A stretch of 64,000 nt of DNA from Sarcocystis neurona (lineage: Eukaryota > Apicomplexa > Conoidasida > Eucoccidiorida > Sarcocystidae): positions 265,011-329,010 of the forward strand of contig KL647327.1 in the NCBI GenBank assembly GCA_000727475.1, given 5' to 3'. The notes below the pieces were generated by a model that was given only the letters and a program-made list of their open reading frames with translations, had not been told where the DNA came from and did no database searches. This document shows positions 24,921 to 38,952 of the stretch, in pieces. Numbering within the stretch: the stretch's first letter is position 1; every line of letters starts with the position of its first letter. A program made the translations under genes and the position numbers.

Positions 24921-27900
24921 CTACATCTGGATAGCCGCTCCTGTAGCGTTCTGAAAACAGCGAAGAGGCTCCAGGAGCAACACCTTCCGCACAAATGCCT
25001 CCTCCTCGACGAAGTTCCCCTCGAGAATTTCAGAGAGCGACGCCTTCCCGCACAAAGTCTGCGAAAAAACGCCACACATAACAAGAATGCTACACACTGA
25101 ATCTTTGGAAGGATCTCTTCTATACTTCCGCAAGTAATCGGGCAGCCAGTCACTACGGAGGTCCGTGGAGTCCGGGTACCCACTCTCATGTGTTAGGAGA
25201 AGAAACATGAGGGCAGTGGCATACACTAGCTTCGAGAGACACTTGACCGCAGCAGAAAGCAACCGTGACACTTGTGATACAGTTCCAGGAGACGGTGGTA
25301 GCCTTTTACAGACTTCAGTCTCTCAGATTTTTCTTGAAGGCCAGGCACTCAAGGATGCTCACCTCCACGCAGCTCTCAAATTCGGCAACGGACATCTTCT
25401 CGCCGATCTGCAGACATACTATCTTCACACAACTGTACAGTGTACGCAGCACTTACTCGCACTTAAAATACGCAGCTGAAGCTCGGTCCTCAGGCTCTCC
25501 ACAAAACTATAACGGAGATGTTTGTGTGGGCACAGCACGACACGCCCAGAGTGCGTCAACACATCGTACCATCACACATACGCCAATGCGGAGGGACTCT
25601 GTTGCCCTGCTGACGAAAATAAGTGGCGTGTGCTTTTCCTAGATTTTCGGTACGATCCATTCTTACTTTAGTAAGCATATGTGTAAGAAGTTCCGGCGTA
25701 AGAGGCATGTTGTGGTTCTTCTTTCGCAGGACGCGCAGTGCCCGAACCACCTCGTCGAAATCTACGGTGACAGCCGCACGGTGATTTAGGTACAGCTGCA
25801 CGAATTCCTCAAAAGTGATTCTTTCGCCATTGCCGTCCTTCAGGCGACCTTGTCGAGAGGCACTTTGTTGTGGTTGACTGATTTCGAGTCGACCTCGGGC
25901 CACTAATGACTTCGCTTCCGTCATAAGATTTTGAATATCCATTTGAGACGGGCACTCGCCAGTAGCGCAGAGAATGTTTGCGAGCTCGGCGGCAGGGATG
26001 GTACCATCAAGCCTCCGGCTTCGCGTCGTGTTCTCCCCCTCTGACCGCAGCTGCGAGTAGTAGAAGTAGTCCTTCATGTTCTTGTAGAAACCTCCCTGTA
26101 TGCCAGTCGTGGCGTGAAAGGCACCGGCGAAGGCATCGTGCGAAGGTTTCGGGTGCGCGCATGAAGAAAAGCACCCGTGTAATCGATTTCCCTTAGAAAT
26201 ACGAAATACTAATATACATGTTCTCCCGTCCCTCGCAGGAGCTCCCCGGATACCGCGTCATCAGGTTGAACCAACATACCTTTATGGTGAAGGGCGGTAG
26301 AGAACTGTATTGAACATTCGTCTTCATGGACATTTTGCCTTTAAGTTCCCAGGTTGCACCCACGTGCGTTTACGGTGAAAGGACGTACTGAACTATATTG
26401 AACTATGCTGGAATTTTGTTTTTTTGGAATGTTGCCCCTAAAAGGCGTGGAGAATTAAATTATCCCTGCTGTAGAACATGGCGTCGGCTGAGGTGACTAC
26501 CGAGTAAGATGAGTACTTCGACTTACTTCCAGTCCTCCTGGAATGAGCTCGCAGAAAGCCTGGATGCCTTCGCCCCCTGCAGCAAGTGCCTACAACAAAT
26601 GAAGGGTCCGGTCTCAATTTGTGTGAAAGACAACTTTCGGTCGCCCTATGGTTCAGTAGCGCTCCTGAATCGGTAGGGACCTTCAAAAACAAGGGGGGTT
26701 TCTATTTGAGAGACAGCACCCCATATACACTTTAGTTTAAGGCGTGCGCGTTCTGTGCTGCGGACGTTGCTCTGGTGCATCCGCTGCATTTGAGGACAGT
26801 ACCAGAACAACCCCAAAAGCAGACAGCTTGTTGCTCGGTCTCCTGTGTTGTCTTTTTAAAATACTGCCACTAGGTCTACAATAAAGCTGCGGCAGAGCTT
26901 TTGTTGACTGACTTCTGCTCACCCCGTTGGACATTCGCCATTAAAACAGGCAGATTTAGCTCCCACTGGTTGATGGTACAGTCGCTGCCACCGCTGGAGA
27001 AGACAAAAGCTGGATTGGTCTTGTTGTTCAGCTTTTCCACCGCAAGAGAAGTTAACGCACGCGGATGGGCCACCAGGCTTATTGCTTTGTAAGGATTGCT
27101 GCGGTGCGTCCACAAGAGCTGACCGTTACACAGAGGTTGCGAAAAAAAGAGCAGGCCCCCTGGCTAACTCTCACCTATGGGACTGAGGACGGATGGTGGA
27201 AAAGAAAGTGACCACCAACTAAAAAGGGCACAGTGGCGAACGCCACGGCATTTGCAGAAATGGTACATTACCACTCTGTTGCATTTGGGGTACTCCGCGC
27301 ACTGAGGGTGACACTGGTCGTGGCAACAAAAGAGAACAACTCGCACGTACTATGCAACAGCGTTTGCCGTGCAACAGACTTAAAACACGCCTCAAAAGCT
27401 GCTCACCCGTCGAGCGGTGTCTGTATAAGTCCCAGAAGCTTCTCTTCGCAGAAGAAAGTCAGAAAGTCCCTGTGTAGGGGTTGTACAGGCGTTGCACAGG
27501 AAAGGAGAAGCAGACTGCACTGAGTAGGTGGCCAAGGGCTTCTTTTCGAAAACACAATGAATAGTAGAATAGTCTCTGCACGGTGACACCGCATCCTTGT
27601 CTCTCGTAAATGTTCAAAGCAGCAATGTGAAAGGCCCTTACAGTTCCATTTTGGCTTCTGCGTGCGGTGGCACTTCCTCGGTGGTGGACTTTGTCTGCGG
27701 ACTGTTTTTTCCGCCTGTTTTCGAGCTGAAGCTATATTTCAGGCTCTCGACGAAGGAAAGCGGCTGGCCATGCATGGGTGCTTGGATCGTCTGCGAGAAC
27801 GAGACTGGGTAAAAGCGCAGAGCAATTCAGTTGGGACAGCTGTGACGGATGCATCACACGCGCAATTGCTGTTCTGCTGAGTGTGACTAGATTCGAATGC

Positions 27901-30900
27901 TCTATAACCTTTTTTCCTTGAAGCTGTCAACTCTTGCCTTCCCTGAAAAAGATCGCCCTTCCATCCTCTATGGAACTGCGCACTTGAACCTTGCATAGTG
28001 AATCGTGAAGAGTTGCTGGGAAGCCACTGCCAATTTCACGAATGGTCAACCGAGGTGAGTTTTGTGCCCGATCACTGCACAGTCACTGGCTCAAGTGGTA
28101 CACATGAACTCCGATGAATTGAGGTAATGACAACACGCCTTTCGCGAAGGTCGCCGTACACGTGATACGTCATAAAATGAATCACGGCAGATGCATCCAT
28201 TTAAGATGCCTGCGGAGACCGGAGTATATTGCAGACCTCTTACTCGGATGCAGGCGCGTGAGTTGGCGCTCCATATTTTTAGCTTGTACTCGCTGTTGTA
28301 GATCAGCACATGGATGTCCGGGCCCCCCTGCGTGCAGAGCAATTGACGTCACATACTGACATGAAAGTCTCCGCTTTTCCATCGCAACTTTGATGTGTAG
28401 CTGCTCCTTGGGGAGAAGAGATATTCCTTTCCCACCATGAAACCCCGGCGGCCCTCTGGGTTTTCCTGGGCTTCTGCTGACCTCGGTGGGAGACAAGCAG
28501 AGGCACCCACGCGGCAAAGCTTGTTGCTCCACGACGGTGGCGGCAAGAATGATTAGGCCTGCCCGTGAGGAGAGCGCGACACGAAGTCTTCCAGCAAATT
28601 ATTCATGTCATATAATAAAGGAGTAATTCTCCGTGGACGTGCACTTCTATCTGTGATAACTTCCGTATGGCCGGCTCGTACTGCATCAACGACGACAGCA
28701 AGCATGGCTATCTCTGGTCATATGGGTGGCTTCGACTTACCCGTGTACTCCGTTGAATTGGCCACGTCATATTCAACCAGCCTCCTGTCTTCGCCGACGG
28801 AAAACAATCGGGGACCTCCAACTGAGGATGTAGCACTCCTGGCGGATGTGCCGCCGGATGGAAACTGACATGTGGAATGAGACAGGCTGCTTGGCAGCTT
28901 TGCGATGCTGCCGAAGTTTGAAGGCACGCTGAAGGAGTCAAATTTTTCCACAGACTGCATCGGTTCCACGCAGGGAGAGGAGCAGAACGCAAGGCCCGTG
29001 ATGCGGCGCCAGTGCGACCGGTGTTTCCCTACAGCACGGAAACGAAAGAGGCGCGCCATTCGATGTGCTGACACAGCCTTGTAAGCTTGCTCACCTCTCA
29101 TGTGAAGACACAGGTGTAGCCTCCCCGCAATAGTGTGTCAACTGGTAAAAACGTATCACAGAAGGCAGCCGCGCACGTCACTTACATTTGAACTGCCATG
29201 TAAGCAGAGGCGTGTACGTGTTTACTACCGAACCTGAAATGCTCCAAAGCAGCTCCACCCGAAAACGGTTGCGACACATCCGCTCCTCTCTCACCCGAAA
29301 AGAGCCACTCCAATGGAAGTGTTGAGTCACCCATCCGGTGAGCTAATCTGTTCAATACGAAGAGACCACGTACAGCAACAGTGGCATTATTGTTTCCGAA
29401 CGGGCAGCATACGTAGCGTATCTAGATGCGGCGATCGTGGTGCACATCACAAACATACGTTGTTCATGCACACCGCACGATTTGTCTATCTGGATTCACA
29501 TTATCAGCTACCTGCAAAAGGACAACGTATGCCAGTGTTTTTGTGGTTAGTGTTCGGGGTCCGCTGTGCTCCATTTTGTTTTAACAGCTTACTTGTATAA
29601 ACAGACGCATCGGTCGGCTCGAGCAACGGCCAGTCGGCTGGTATCGTCGCTGAATGATATCTGTCGTAAAATGAGTAAGGAGGTGCAGACAGATTCAAAA
29701 TGTTCCAATGCAGCGCCTCTCTGGGAATACGTGTGGCGTCAGGCGCGTGGCATAGGCCACAATCAACGGGGAATATGGCCAAATGAGTGTAAACCGCCAC
29801 GGACTGGCGGTGACGCCACGAGTGTAATATCAGCAAAATATTTCACACACGCTGTTCTGGTGTAGCAGTACAGTTGTACCAAGCGCGCCACCATAGTTCG
29901 CTGGTGCACTACAGTGAGTCTACAGCCCGACAATGTAGCGTGACGTGTGAATATTCCTAAGAGACGTGGGGGGCATGAAGGTAATGTTACAAACCGTACG
30001 AGGCTCACGCGGATTGGTGCGTCTTACATGCGTCACAGATTCACGAGATTCTCTGCTATTCATCACTTCTATCAAAGACGCGTCTGTACAATCCGTGGCT
30101 TGATTGCATTCTTCGCTGTCGCCCCCTCTGCGTTCTTGGCAGGGTCCCTTGTAGGCCGCGGCGTCCGTCATCCGGCGCTCAACTATCTCTGTCCCAGCTT
30201 GCACCACAGAGCCATCTGGTGTACTAACTCTGCTCGTTTCATCTCCTGCTATCAACTTGCGTAGACGGGCTTCGCTGACGGAATAGAGCTTCACAAGGCC
30301 ATTGCTAAAGCCGATTGCCAGTAACCTCCCACATTTTGAGGCAGTAACAACCTGTATGAAAGAGTACCATGGCGTTTGCCTCACCGCAGTCGCTCTGTTG
30401 TCTCCCGTCGCTCGAGAGCACACAGGTTTCCTAAGTGACGAATGCCACCACTGCAAGGTGCTCCTGTATTGTGTTGGTGGGGAAGGCGCAGCTTGCTGTG
30501 TCTTCAACGAAAACGCTGCATTGTTAAAAACTTGTCGCATTGTCCGGGAAGTTCACGGAAGATCTGGGACGTACATTAGGCGAAAGCTTCTCGAATTTGT
30601 GGTGCAAAATGAGGCGGTGAGTCTCGTAATGCCAAAGCTTTAAAAAACCTATGTGCGAAGGACCAGTACACACGATTCTCAGGTGATTGTGAATTCAGCT
30701 CTATGAAGGTGCGGAGAGACGAACTCTAGTTGACTGTCTACAAGAAGTGCCTTCCCTCTTCCGTGATCCGGTTAGCAGGTTGAAAATTCATTATGGTAAC
30801 TGAGAACCTCACCGGAAGCGCCACAAGCAATAAGTAGAGGAAGAGTTGGGTGAGTCTCTATGTCTTGTATCGCAGCGTCAGCGCCCTGGAAGATCGGCGT

Positions 30901-33900
30901 CTTCCTGCAGAGATGCAAACTCACTTTCACGGTGTTGGTGTTGCCGGCGCCGTGCTGAATGCGCCGCACAAAGCAGGCAGTCTTCTATCTAGCGAGCACT
31001 GTACCGTCTCTGTTCTAGTAGTTGCAAGTAATACGCTGCTTCTCTACTGCGTGCGGCGTGCTTCTACTGGTTCCTTAGCGGGGCATGAAATAACATGAAC
31101 TGTAACCGATTCTCATGCGAGCTGAGGAACACTGCGCAGCCGGCAAACCCGAAACACCTGTCTCACTTGTACACGCCTGTTCGTTCTGTATCAAGACTCG
31201 AAGAACTATTTTTCGATATTCGACAAATCTCTGCCGCCTCTGTGGAGACCATAAACGAGGTTACACAAGCAGCGCCCTCCCCCGCAGAGAGTATTGTTTT
31301 CCCGCTCTGGCAGTCCACATGAGGGTCATTTTCCACGAAAGACGATGCGTCGTCCATTCCCGCCGAAGACGATGTATACTCGGGAGCTGGCAACCCAAGA
31401 GAAGCGCAGGGCAGGGGCGTACTCCACTGTAAACTAGGTGCTGACAATAAACTTGGAAAGGTGAGAGAGTATAAGGCGGCCCGCGTGAGGCGAACACATG
31501 CACGACAAAGTTGGCCGGAGTACGGCAGCAAGCTGCTGGTTTCAAAAGGACGTATGCCCCCACAACATGGGTGACAACCCCTAACTAGACAAACTATAGC
31601 CCCCGAACTCCAGGGGGAGAAAAGCTGCCCAGGGCAACTTGTCAGCGACGTACCTTGGTCATCCTCCCAGTCGAAAGAGATAGAATGTATCTGTCCCTTG
31701 TGGTGCACACGCATAAGTGGGGAGGGCGAAGCCTATTTTGAATGAGGGGTAGAGGAGGCATTTTGTAAACATCCTCTTCATTTCCTCAAGCGCGGAGTGT
31801 GTGCTGACCATAGTCATGCAGCGAGTCATTCACCAAGAAGTACTCATAAGCACTAAGTATTCAAAGGGTAGCATCTCGTCTTCGCCCTAGAGCACTCCTT
31901 TACCAGTGCGGCATATTACCAGTTTCAAACCTTCAAACCACTGAAGCACCCGGAAGTGCAGGTCGTAGAAGCTGCAGAAAAACAGCATATCGCACAACCG
32001 TTACTTGGTGCACATGCTCTTTCTGCGAGGATGTCTTCCTTTGCTCTTTCTGCTACATCGGCGTAGTGTCGGGGCGCCGTACACTGTGTACGATCCATAC
32101 TTGGTGTGCTGCCCTGTGTGAAATGCACGTGAGAGTCACTGTACAGCAACTAGTGAGCGCAACTATGGCAGACGGGCTCCAGTTGCCGCATGGATGGTGT
32201 CAGAGTTGTACAAAGCTGACTGCTTCGACGCGCCGCACGCACCATCATGCGCAGAGGTCCACGCGTACGTATCGGAGCGCCTCTGCCTAGACTCTGCCCG
32301 ATTCTCTAAATTCTTCCACGCCTGCAGCGATGCTACGATGTAACCTATAGCGCCTTGCAACTGCGTGTTTGAGAAGCCGGCGGCAGTGCTTCTATCAGCC
32401 GTGTGCACGCTCACACACTGCACGGGAAAGTGTACTGCACGTGTTGATTTACCTCACGACACCATCCGCAAATCCAGCAACAATTCTCGATTCCTTATAC
32501 ACAAACAGAACGGTGACGGACGCGGAGCTTAAATTAAGTATCCGGACAGCACGTCTCTCGTCAGGTCTACTCAGCCTGCACGAAGTATTGGAGTTTGACG
32601 TGAATTCAACCACGGCTTCCGCGCTCCAGGCAGTAGCGTAACACCACGACCAATTTTCTTCTTAAAAGTGCACAACTGATGCACGGACTACTGATTTTCC
32701 TCAAGTGTATGTCAGCTTGACGTTATCATGGCTCGAAGATAGAAACGTGTCCCGCAGTGTGTTTGCGTGTTTTTTGCTTCCCTGTGTCTACGACGCGTGT
32801 GGCAGCATTTACCCGTCAACTATGAGGCTCAGGTCCCAAAGTACGACGTCTCCATCTACAGTACCTGGGGAAGAAGAAACCACAAGTCAAAACGAATTTC
32901 GACTCTGGGTGCGAAGCGCTTGTGAATCCGTGCAGTATCAATGAGAGGTGTAGTGCTCGAGCTATACCCAGATTTCTTTTGACGTAACCGATGTCGTCGT
33001 GAGATGCCCCATTTTTTGTGGTAGAACACTCGCGAACAATATCCGCTGCATGATCCAAGCGTGATCAATCCGCTGGGGTAGGCCGATTACCCGTCGCAGC
33101 TCTTGTCGATTTAGGAAGGAAAATGGACTGCGTGAAGTCGCCAGTTCGTTGTTTGAAATCTTTGGCTTGCAGAGCGGGGGAGTAGAAGTGGAAGTAGTCC
33201 GTGTTCTCGGTCCAAAACCAGAAAAAAACACGCCGCTTCCCATTGGTTAGAATCTCATGCACATCACTGCGGTTGAATAGGATGGAATGCTGCATGGTGT
33301 CAAGAGGGCCAACAGACAGAAGACCACGCACTGGCGCTTTGCATTTTGGGCACGCTTTCTCGATGGACGCAATCGAAGCGGGAAACTCAGGTGTGCTGCG
33401 TTGGATTCCAGTATACTGCACATCCTCCGAAGTGTCGGATACAGTGAACCCCGTGTGGGTTACCTGGACATCAGGTGTCGCGATTACCGCAATACTGATG
33501 GGAGTGGGGCTGCACGGAAGGAAACACGGAATGAGAAGCGCACCAGCACTTTTCACCAACAACGAGTTGGTTTTTCGCACTGGAGCGCCTGCTCCGTACT
33601 GCAGAACGTTCTGTGCTTACGTGTATGCCGGACGCGTTACGAGATAACAGCTCTTTTGTGGTGTGACCGTGGTGCATTACAAGACACCCATATGTTACCT
33701 AAACGAGGCTTCCTATTCCTGTCGTTGGCGTCTACCTTAACCTGGATGTTACCTTTCAGCCCTCCAGTTCCACACAGCAACGCTCTGGAATAAACTGTGT
33801 TTTCTGCGCCTTTCATCTTCCTCGAGACCCGTATGTCGGATGTCCGCTGCAGCATCCGCTAAAGGCTGTTGACCTTCACTCAGTGTGGCACTCGCGCAAT

Positions 33901-35721
33901 TCTGTTGTTCCTCTCCTTTCAACGACCTAAGGCAGGAGTCTGCGCCTAGCGAACTTTCAGGTTTACTCGAAGCGTCGTTCCGCTTGTCTCTGGTTGTCTC
34001 GATTTCTAGGCTGTCGTCGTCTTTGCCTTTATCTGTAGCTCTGCCACCGGATGAGAAGCACGGCTGGTCACCTTTTGCGCAAACCAGCTCCGGCGAAAGG
34101 AGGGATGAGAGCGTCACGATAAATCGTGCGTCTGGAGTCATGTCCACGGCTTGCACTCCTGTGAAATCACGCAGAGCAAGAGTGCCCTTTAAAATCTTTC
34201 ACGGACACTAGTGTCTTCAACGTCAGCCATTGTGTTTGGCTTCTGAAGGAAATGCCTTTAACCTAACGGCCCTGGAGGGCCACTACGTGTCTGACAAACG
34301 CACGCAGGGTGCGTCTTGATATAGATATGACCAATGTTGTGCAGGTGGGAGTATTCCTCCCAGAAGGTGACTAGGATAATATTATTGATGATAACATGCA
34401 ACTCGTAGTTCGACCCATGATGTTTGTTGGCAAGGGGTTACAGACTGTACTGGATATAGGGCACTTTTTCCCTGTGACACTCGCACCTGCCGGGTGAGGC
34501 TCGACCAGGATCTTCGCAGGCGTTGCCTTGTCACTATCCCACACGACCAAGATACTGTCCTGTTCAGGGCAGAGGCGGAGACAACTTAAAACGATTCTCT
34601 CAGCAACATGCAGACTTGCAGAAGGGTGCAGCAGTCCGATAATAGAGCAAAGGCAGCGACGACGAGTTCCGCCATTAATGCTTGACAACGACTAAGTGAC
34701 TTAAAATCCGTTGGTGAGAGAGATCCTTATTGATAGGATTGCCACGATTACTCGGCTATTCAGACATACGCTGGTGTTCTTTGGCTTGCAAACGGGGTGG
34801 CAGCTTTTCCAGGAGCCAGGCAGGTTACAGAGAGTATTTTAGCAGTATTGGCGACGCACAAATGGACGATAGGCTCGTTTACCTTCCCCGCGTCTGCGGT
34901 AACAATCCATTTTTTGTTGTCGGAGACTGCAACTGCTGTAATGGCATTTACGTGACCTTGGAGTAGGACTTGGCTGCCTTGGCTGTGATTTTCAAAAGTG
35001 TGTATCACCCCGTTGTTGCCCGACGTGAAGAAGACGGCTTTTCGACGCGTGTGTGCACCCGTCCGACAGAGACTGCGCACGCCGCCCACAAGATCTTTGT
35101 TATAGCCGAAGGTCCACGAAAGTGACTGAGACACCCATCACACTGACGGCAATGACTGGGTAGCTCTGCCTAGAGTAGGTTGATATGACCTGCTTACAGA
35201 AAAATTACATTTTCATCGACAAAGTGTCGACATGGCATTCGGTCACTATGTAGACATGATCTCAGTGTCAACTGTTACATGCAGTGGCACATGCCTTCTA
35301 CTCAATCTCCGTGCCTGAAACATCCATCATTTCAGTTCTCCTTTTGAGCAACGCGCCTCGCCCTGTGAAACTCTCCTGTGTGTTCTGCACACTTCAAGAT
35401 ACGATCTCGTCATTTCATCCGTGCTCTTCACGTTGGTAGTTGTTTAGTGTTTAGCCCTGAGGCACTGTAGCGCATGTGCGGCAAAACCTGTCTCGCACAC
35501 CAGTGTATCTCATCCCACAATAAAGGAACGTCGCTTCCTAGCGTGATGTATCTAATATCCAAACGACTACGTCTTCTGGCCAAGCAGTAGCGGTATACCA
35601 CTCTTTCACTTCCGCTAATCACCTTCGTCCTCTCTGGCTTGTATTCACCCCTCACCAGCGCCAAAGAAGCCCTAGAGGGCGACCCAGACGAAGCCGGTAT
35701 ATCTTGCATTTCTGAAGCCAT
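24921..35721 (-). CDS. CFAP251: CFAP251/WDR66: axonemal WD40 and EF-hand protein, about 1,275 aa, 22 exons
   Basis: CFAP251 is part of the calmodulin- and spoke-associated complex at the base of radial spoke 3 in motile flagella. Minus-strand exons are 35721-35656, 35125-34883, 34559-34487, 34158-33753, 33509-33091, 32864-32813, 32575-32453, 32344-32293, 31690-31654, 31440-31175, 30885-30808, 30450-30028, 29660-29593, 29096-28741, 28558-28482, 28327-28244, 27573-27407, 27098-26923, 26576-26527, 26095-25667, 25407-25363 and 25058-24921; all phases agree. Family landmarks appear in order: SLSWTFGYN, ILVVWDSD, TGDFTQSIF, DVVLWDL, IGFSNGLVKLYS, YKLKIWSA, EKLLGLIQTPLDG/NPYKAISLVAHP, GGSDCTINQWEL, DYFYYSQLRSEG and ITFEEFVQLYLNHR. 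The C-terminal EF-hands are degenerate. Parasite-specific acidic and Ser-rich insertions separate blades (exons 4, 5, 12 and 14). Weakest are exons 8-9, the starts of exons 12 and 17, and the extreme C-terminus. Confidence 0.88.
26286..26403. repeat. Diverged direct repeat in a CFAP251 intron
   Basis: A roughly 30-base segment beginning ggtgaagg at 26286 recurs in diverged form at 26374 (beginning ggtgaaagg), both ending in tattgaac. The offset is about 88 bases. It lies in the intron between exons 19 and 20. Confidence 0.45.
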
Positions 35722-38700
35722 GCTTTGGGGTCTGCTTGCACCGCCTTCTACAGAAACAAATGTCCGCTGCCGCCTACGCTGGGCTTAGAAGGAGCATAAG
35801 CTCCTTCTACGGTTCATGCACGCAACAAACAGAGACTTGTGTGAATCTCTAAGGCATTCGGAGTCAGCTGTGAACTACGAATTTTTGCACACACGAGAGA
35901 AGTGAGACCTTCAGTTAGACCCGAGCGCACGGTAGAATGAGGAAAGGTGGATCTCATTGTGTCGATGTAGCAAGGGAGGCGCGAATATTCGGTGACCAGC
36001 GCGTCGCGGACAACCTCCGGTACTGTATCTCTTTTCCATAATCTTCCATTATGCCGAACACCATCTCACGCTCCCGACGCGTTGTTATATTTGCCCACCT
36101 TGTGTATATTTCAAATTGTTTGCTCTCAGACTCTTCTTCCGATGTGCGGCCTATTTATCGGGACCGTCCCGTGTACCTTTCCGTGGCACGAGAGCTTGCA
36201 CAGAATGCCTGGTTGATGCATTTCTGAGCAGCCACCTGCATTGCGCCGGGCCTTCGCGCTGGCAAAAGCATGGACAGCATGTACTGCTGTACAAGCCTCA
36301 GCGGTGCGCCTTCTACAAGGCAAAGATTTGGAGAAATAAAGCGCAGGGAGATGCTGGTCAAACTGTCCAGATAATCGTCGCGTTCAACTGGCGTGGTACT
36401 GTCTGGAGACCTAAAGAGGAGGATGCAGTATTCCGCGGTACACTCTGTGCGCATACGACTAATGATACGCAGTCGGGTTGATGTGGTTTCAAACACTTCC
36501 GAGCTCCGCTATCAGGAAGTACCAACGGCGTTCCGGCGAAAGAAGTCGATAATTGTCCCGTTTCACCCACAAGAAATCAACTTTTTCGTGAGCTGATGCG
36601 AATCAACTTCTGCCGCTTTTGTTCGATATCGTTCGCGTACTGCAGAACTGCAGTGTGTTCAGCGCTGCGGGTGTGTGGCCCAGAAGTCGCTCAGTTTTGC
36701 GATTGTCCCGCATCAGTGGAAGAGTCGATACCCTGTCCCCGACTGTGCGTACTCCCTACGAGGAGCATGCAAGGACAACCGAGAGTGGTCGATGTTGGTG
36801 TGCAGTGGTTGGCACACAACATATAATTACATTGTTGTCTTTGTGCTGAACAATAACATATGTACGTGGATACAGTCAGATAGGTAATGGCTAGCTGAAA
36901 CTGCATGTGTAGCAGAGTGTGTGGCAAATTGCGTGCCAGTCGCAATTAGGGTGTGTGGGCGTAGTCTGCGTTCGTCTCAACACGGTTTACCGAGAAAAGG
37001 GCACACGCCAGAGTAATGGATATGCAAACAAGGTAAGATTCAAACACCCCTTTAGACGGTGAGACCACCTCAAACACAGACACCCGCACTCACTGTTACC
37101 GTTTTACACTACCTGCTATCAAGTGGAAACCCGGTGGCACCGGCCTTCCCACCCGTACACCCTTTCAATGTGGCATGCTCGACACTGCGTCCTGACCAGT
37201 TTCCCGGAAAACGAATCGGTGCCGGTGCAAGGTAACTATCGCGAAAGTGCTCCCGGTGACCACGTACGATTGCCTCTGTACAAGGCCCCCTTTCAGCAAC
37301 CAAATTTAGTCGCTAAAATAGTGCTATGTTACCCCATATATACTCTCTACCTGGGGAGTCGATGAGTGCGGCCACAGTTTCACCATGCCTTATTCGTAGT
37401 CGTACTCGTAACTGTCCGCTAGGTGTTAGTGTCACGCGTTCCAATTAAGCGTTACTATCGAGGAGCCCCGTGGGGGGGAACATTCAGTCCGTCAGTAACC
37501 GCAGTACAGTGCACAGGTGGAGCGAGAGGAACCGCAGCAGCGATGGGGGATTCTCGCCTCATAGAATTCCGTACGCGAACGCTGCCAGCGTCTCTCAATA
37601 GAGACGAAAACGACGTCGCAATGGTCGTCCGCAAGACCGGCGACTGCGCACTGATCCGCCGGGAGCTGCCGGATGATCAGCATTTGCAGCAGCGGTAGCA
37701 GTCGCAGCAGCGGCAGCAGTCGCAGCAGCGGCAGCAGTCGCAGTAGGGGCAGCAGTCGCAGCAGCAGCCGGCAGCCAGCCAAACCGTCATGTCGAATGCT
37801 GCGCTGCTGCTCGTCGCCAAGTGGCGATGGCTAACCGCCAGCAGCTACTACTACCCGTTCTCATCAGCTGAGTTGGGCGTGTGACGAATTCATGAACCGG
37901 CTCCCCATCAGGTGGGGGAAGGAAGGGCAAACTTTTCGTATGTCAGACCTACACACGTTATTTTGTGTATATACTTATTGTGGGAGGGTGAGGAATTCGC
38001 CAGGGCAACCCCTTAGGATGGGTAGGAATGTGACGTTCCATTGACCTCTGTATAGGAAGTGTAAACGGTACGGCACCGAATCTGTTCATGTAACACTCTG
38101 GAGAGAACTGCTGCGTTGACGGAGGGGGTATACAGGTGGAAGTTCTGTGCAGTTCAGCGCAGCTGGCAGCCGGACTCCACCACCGCTCGCACAAGTTTGA
38201 GGAGACGTCCGTATCTGGTAAAGAATGACGCTGCCCGCCTAGTGAGACTGGGTGAATAGTGAGTGCGACGGTCGTCAATAAGAAGCCCGCAGCATGGGTG
38301 TAGCGGGAGGGCAAGTGCGGTTGACCCTCTGTGGTCGTAGCCCGACTGATTGTTGTGCACCTCCGTTGATATTTCTGTCTTCAGGTGAATCGTAGGAGCA
38401 GTTCCCTGTGCACAACGTCACGCGTAACAGGCGCACAAGGGCGTAGTGGCCGGACATTGTGCGTATATGGCGTCTTGTAGTAGCAAGCACCCTCGTGCAT
38501 CCGTACAAGAACACCACTCCGTAGCAGCGTAGCGGGGTGTCCTGCGGTAGAAAACACCCTCCTACATCTACGCGACAATGCTACGAGGGACTGTGGTGCT
38601 TCGCAGTATGCCGGCGTCACCCGGTTCCAGTGGGAAGAAGTTATCTTGATGGCGACCAGTTGTAACGTCAGTCCAGGGAAGTTGCGTACTCTTACGTGGA

Positions 38701-38952
38701 TGTATTTTGGCCGGCGTAATTGCATATGAGCTTGGAAAGGTTTCCACGGCAGCGCATGAGCCAGGACTGCCTTTGTTTCTTCCGTGGAGCAACTGGATAG
38801 GTTCACTTGTTCTGCATCCCAGTGTGTGTTCGTTCACGGATGTGCTGCGCCATTTGAACTGGTGTGGCGCGTACAAGGTATAACACAGGCGCAGATGGTG
38901 CGTACTATGTGGATTCTGATCAGTGCTATGTGTGGACAGTTCGGAGGCGAAG
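35722..38952. other. Divergent intergenic region, no confident gene
   Basis: It separates the start of CFAP251 (minus) from the membrane-protein gene (plus), so promoters of both may lie here. Short frames at 36116-36481 (+) and 36155-36496 (-) overlap each other and neither is recognisable. A Ser/Arg minisatellite lies near 37684. An ATG-started 51-codon frame (MGDSRLIEFRTRTLPAS..., from about 37542) ends in the minisatellite and could be an upstream exon. Confidence 0.4.
37684..37771. repeat. 18-bp CAG-type minisatellite, about 4-5 copies
   Basis: The unit agcagcggcagcagtcgc is tandemly repeated with a few changes. Its frames read SSGSSR repeats, Ala/Val repeats, or Gln interrupted by stops; the minus strand reads Leu/Pro/Arg. 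No gene model includes it. Confidence 0.8.
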
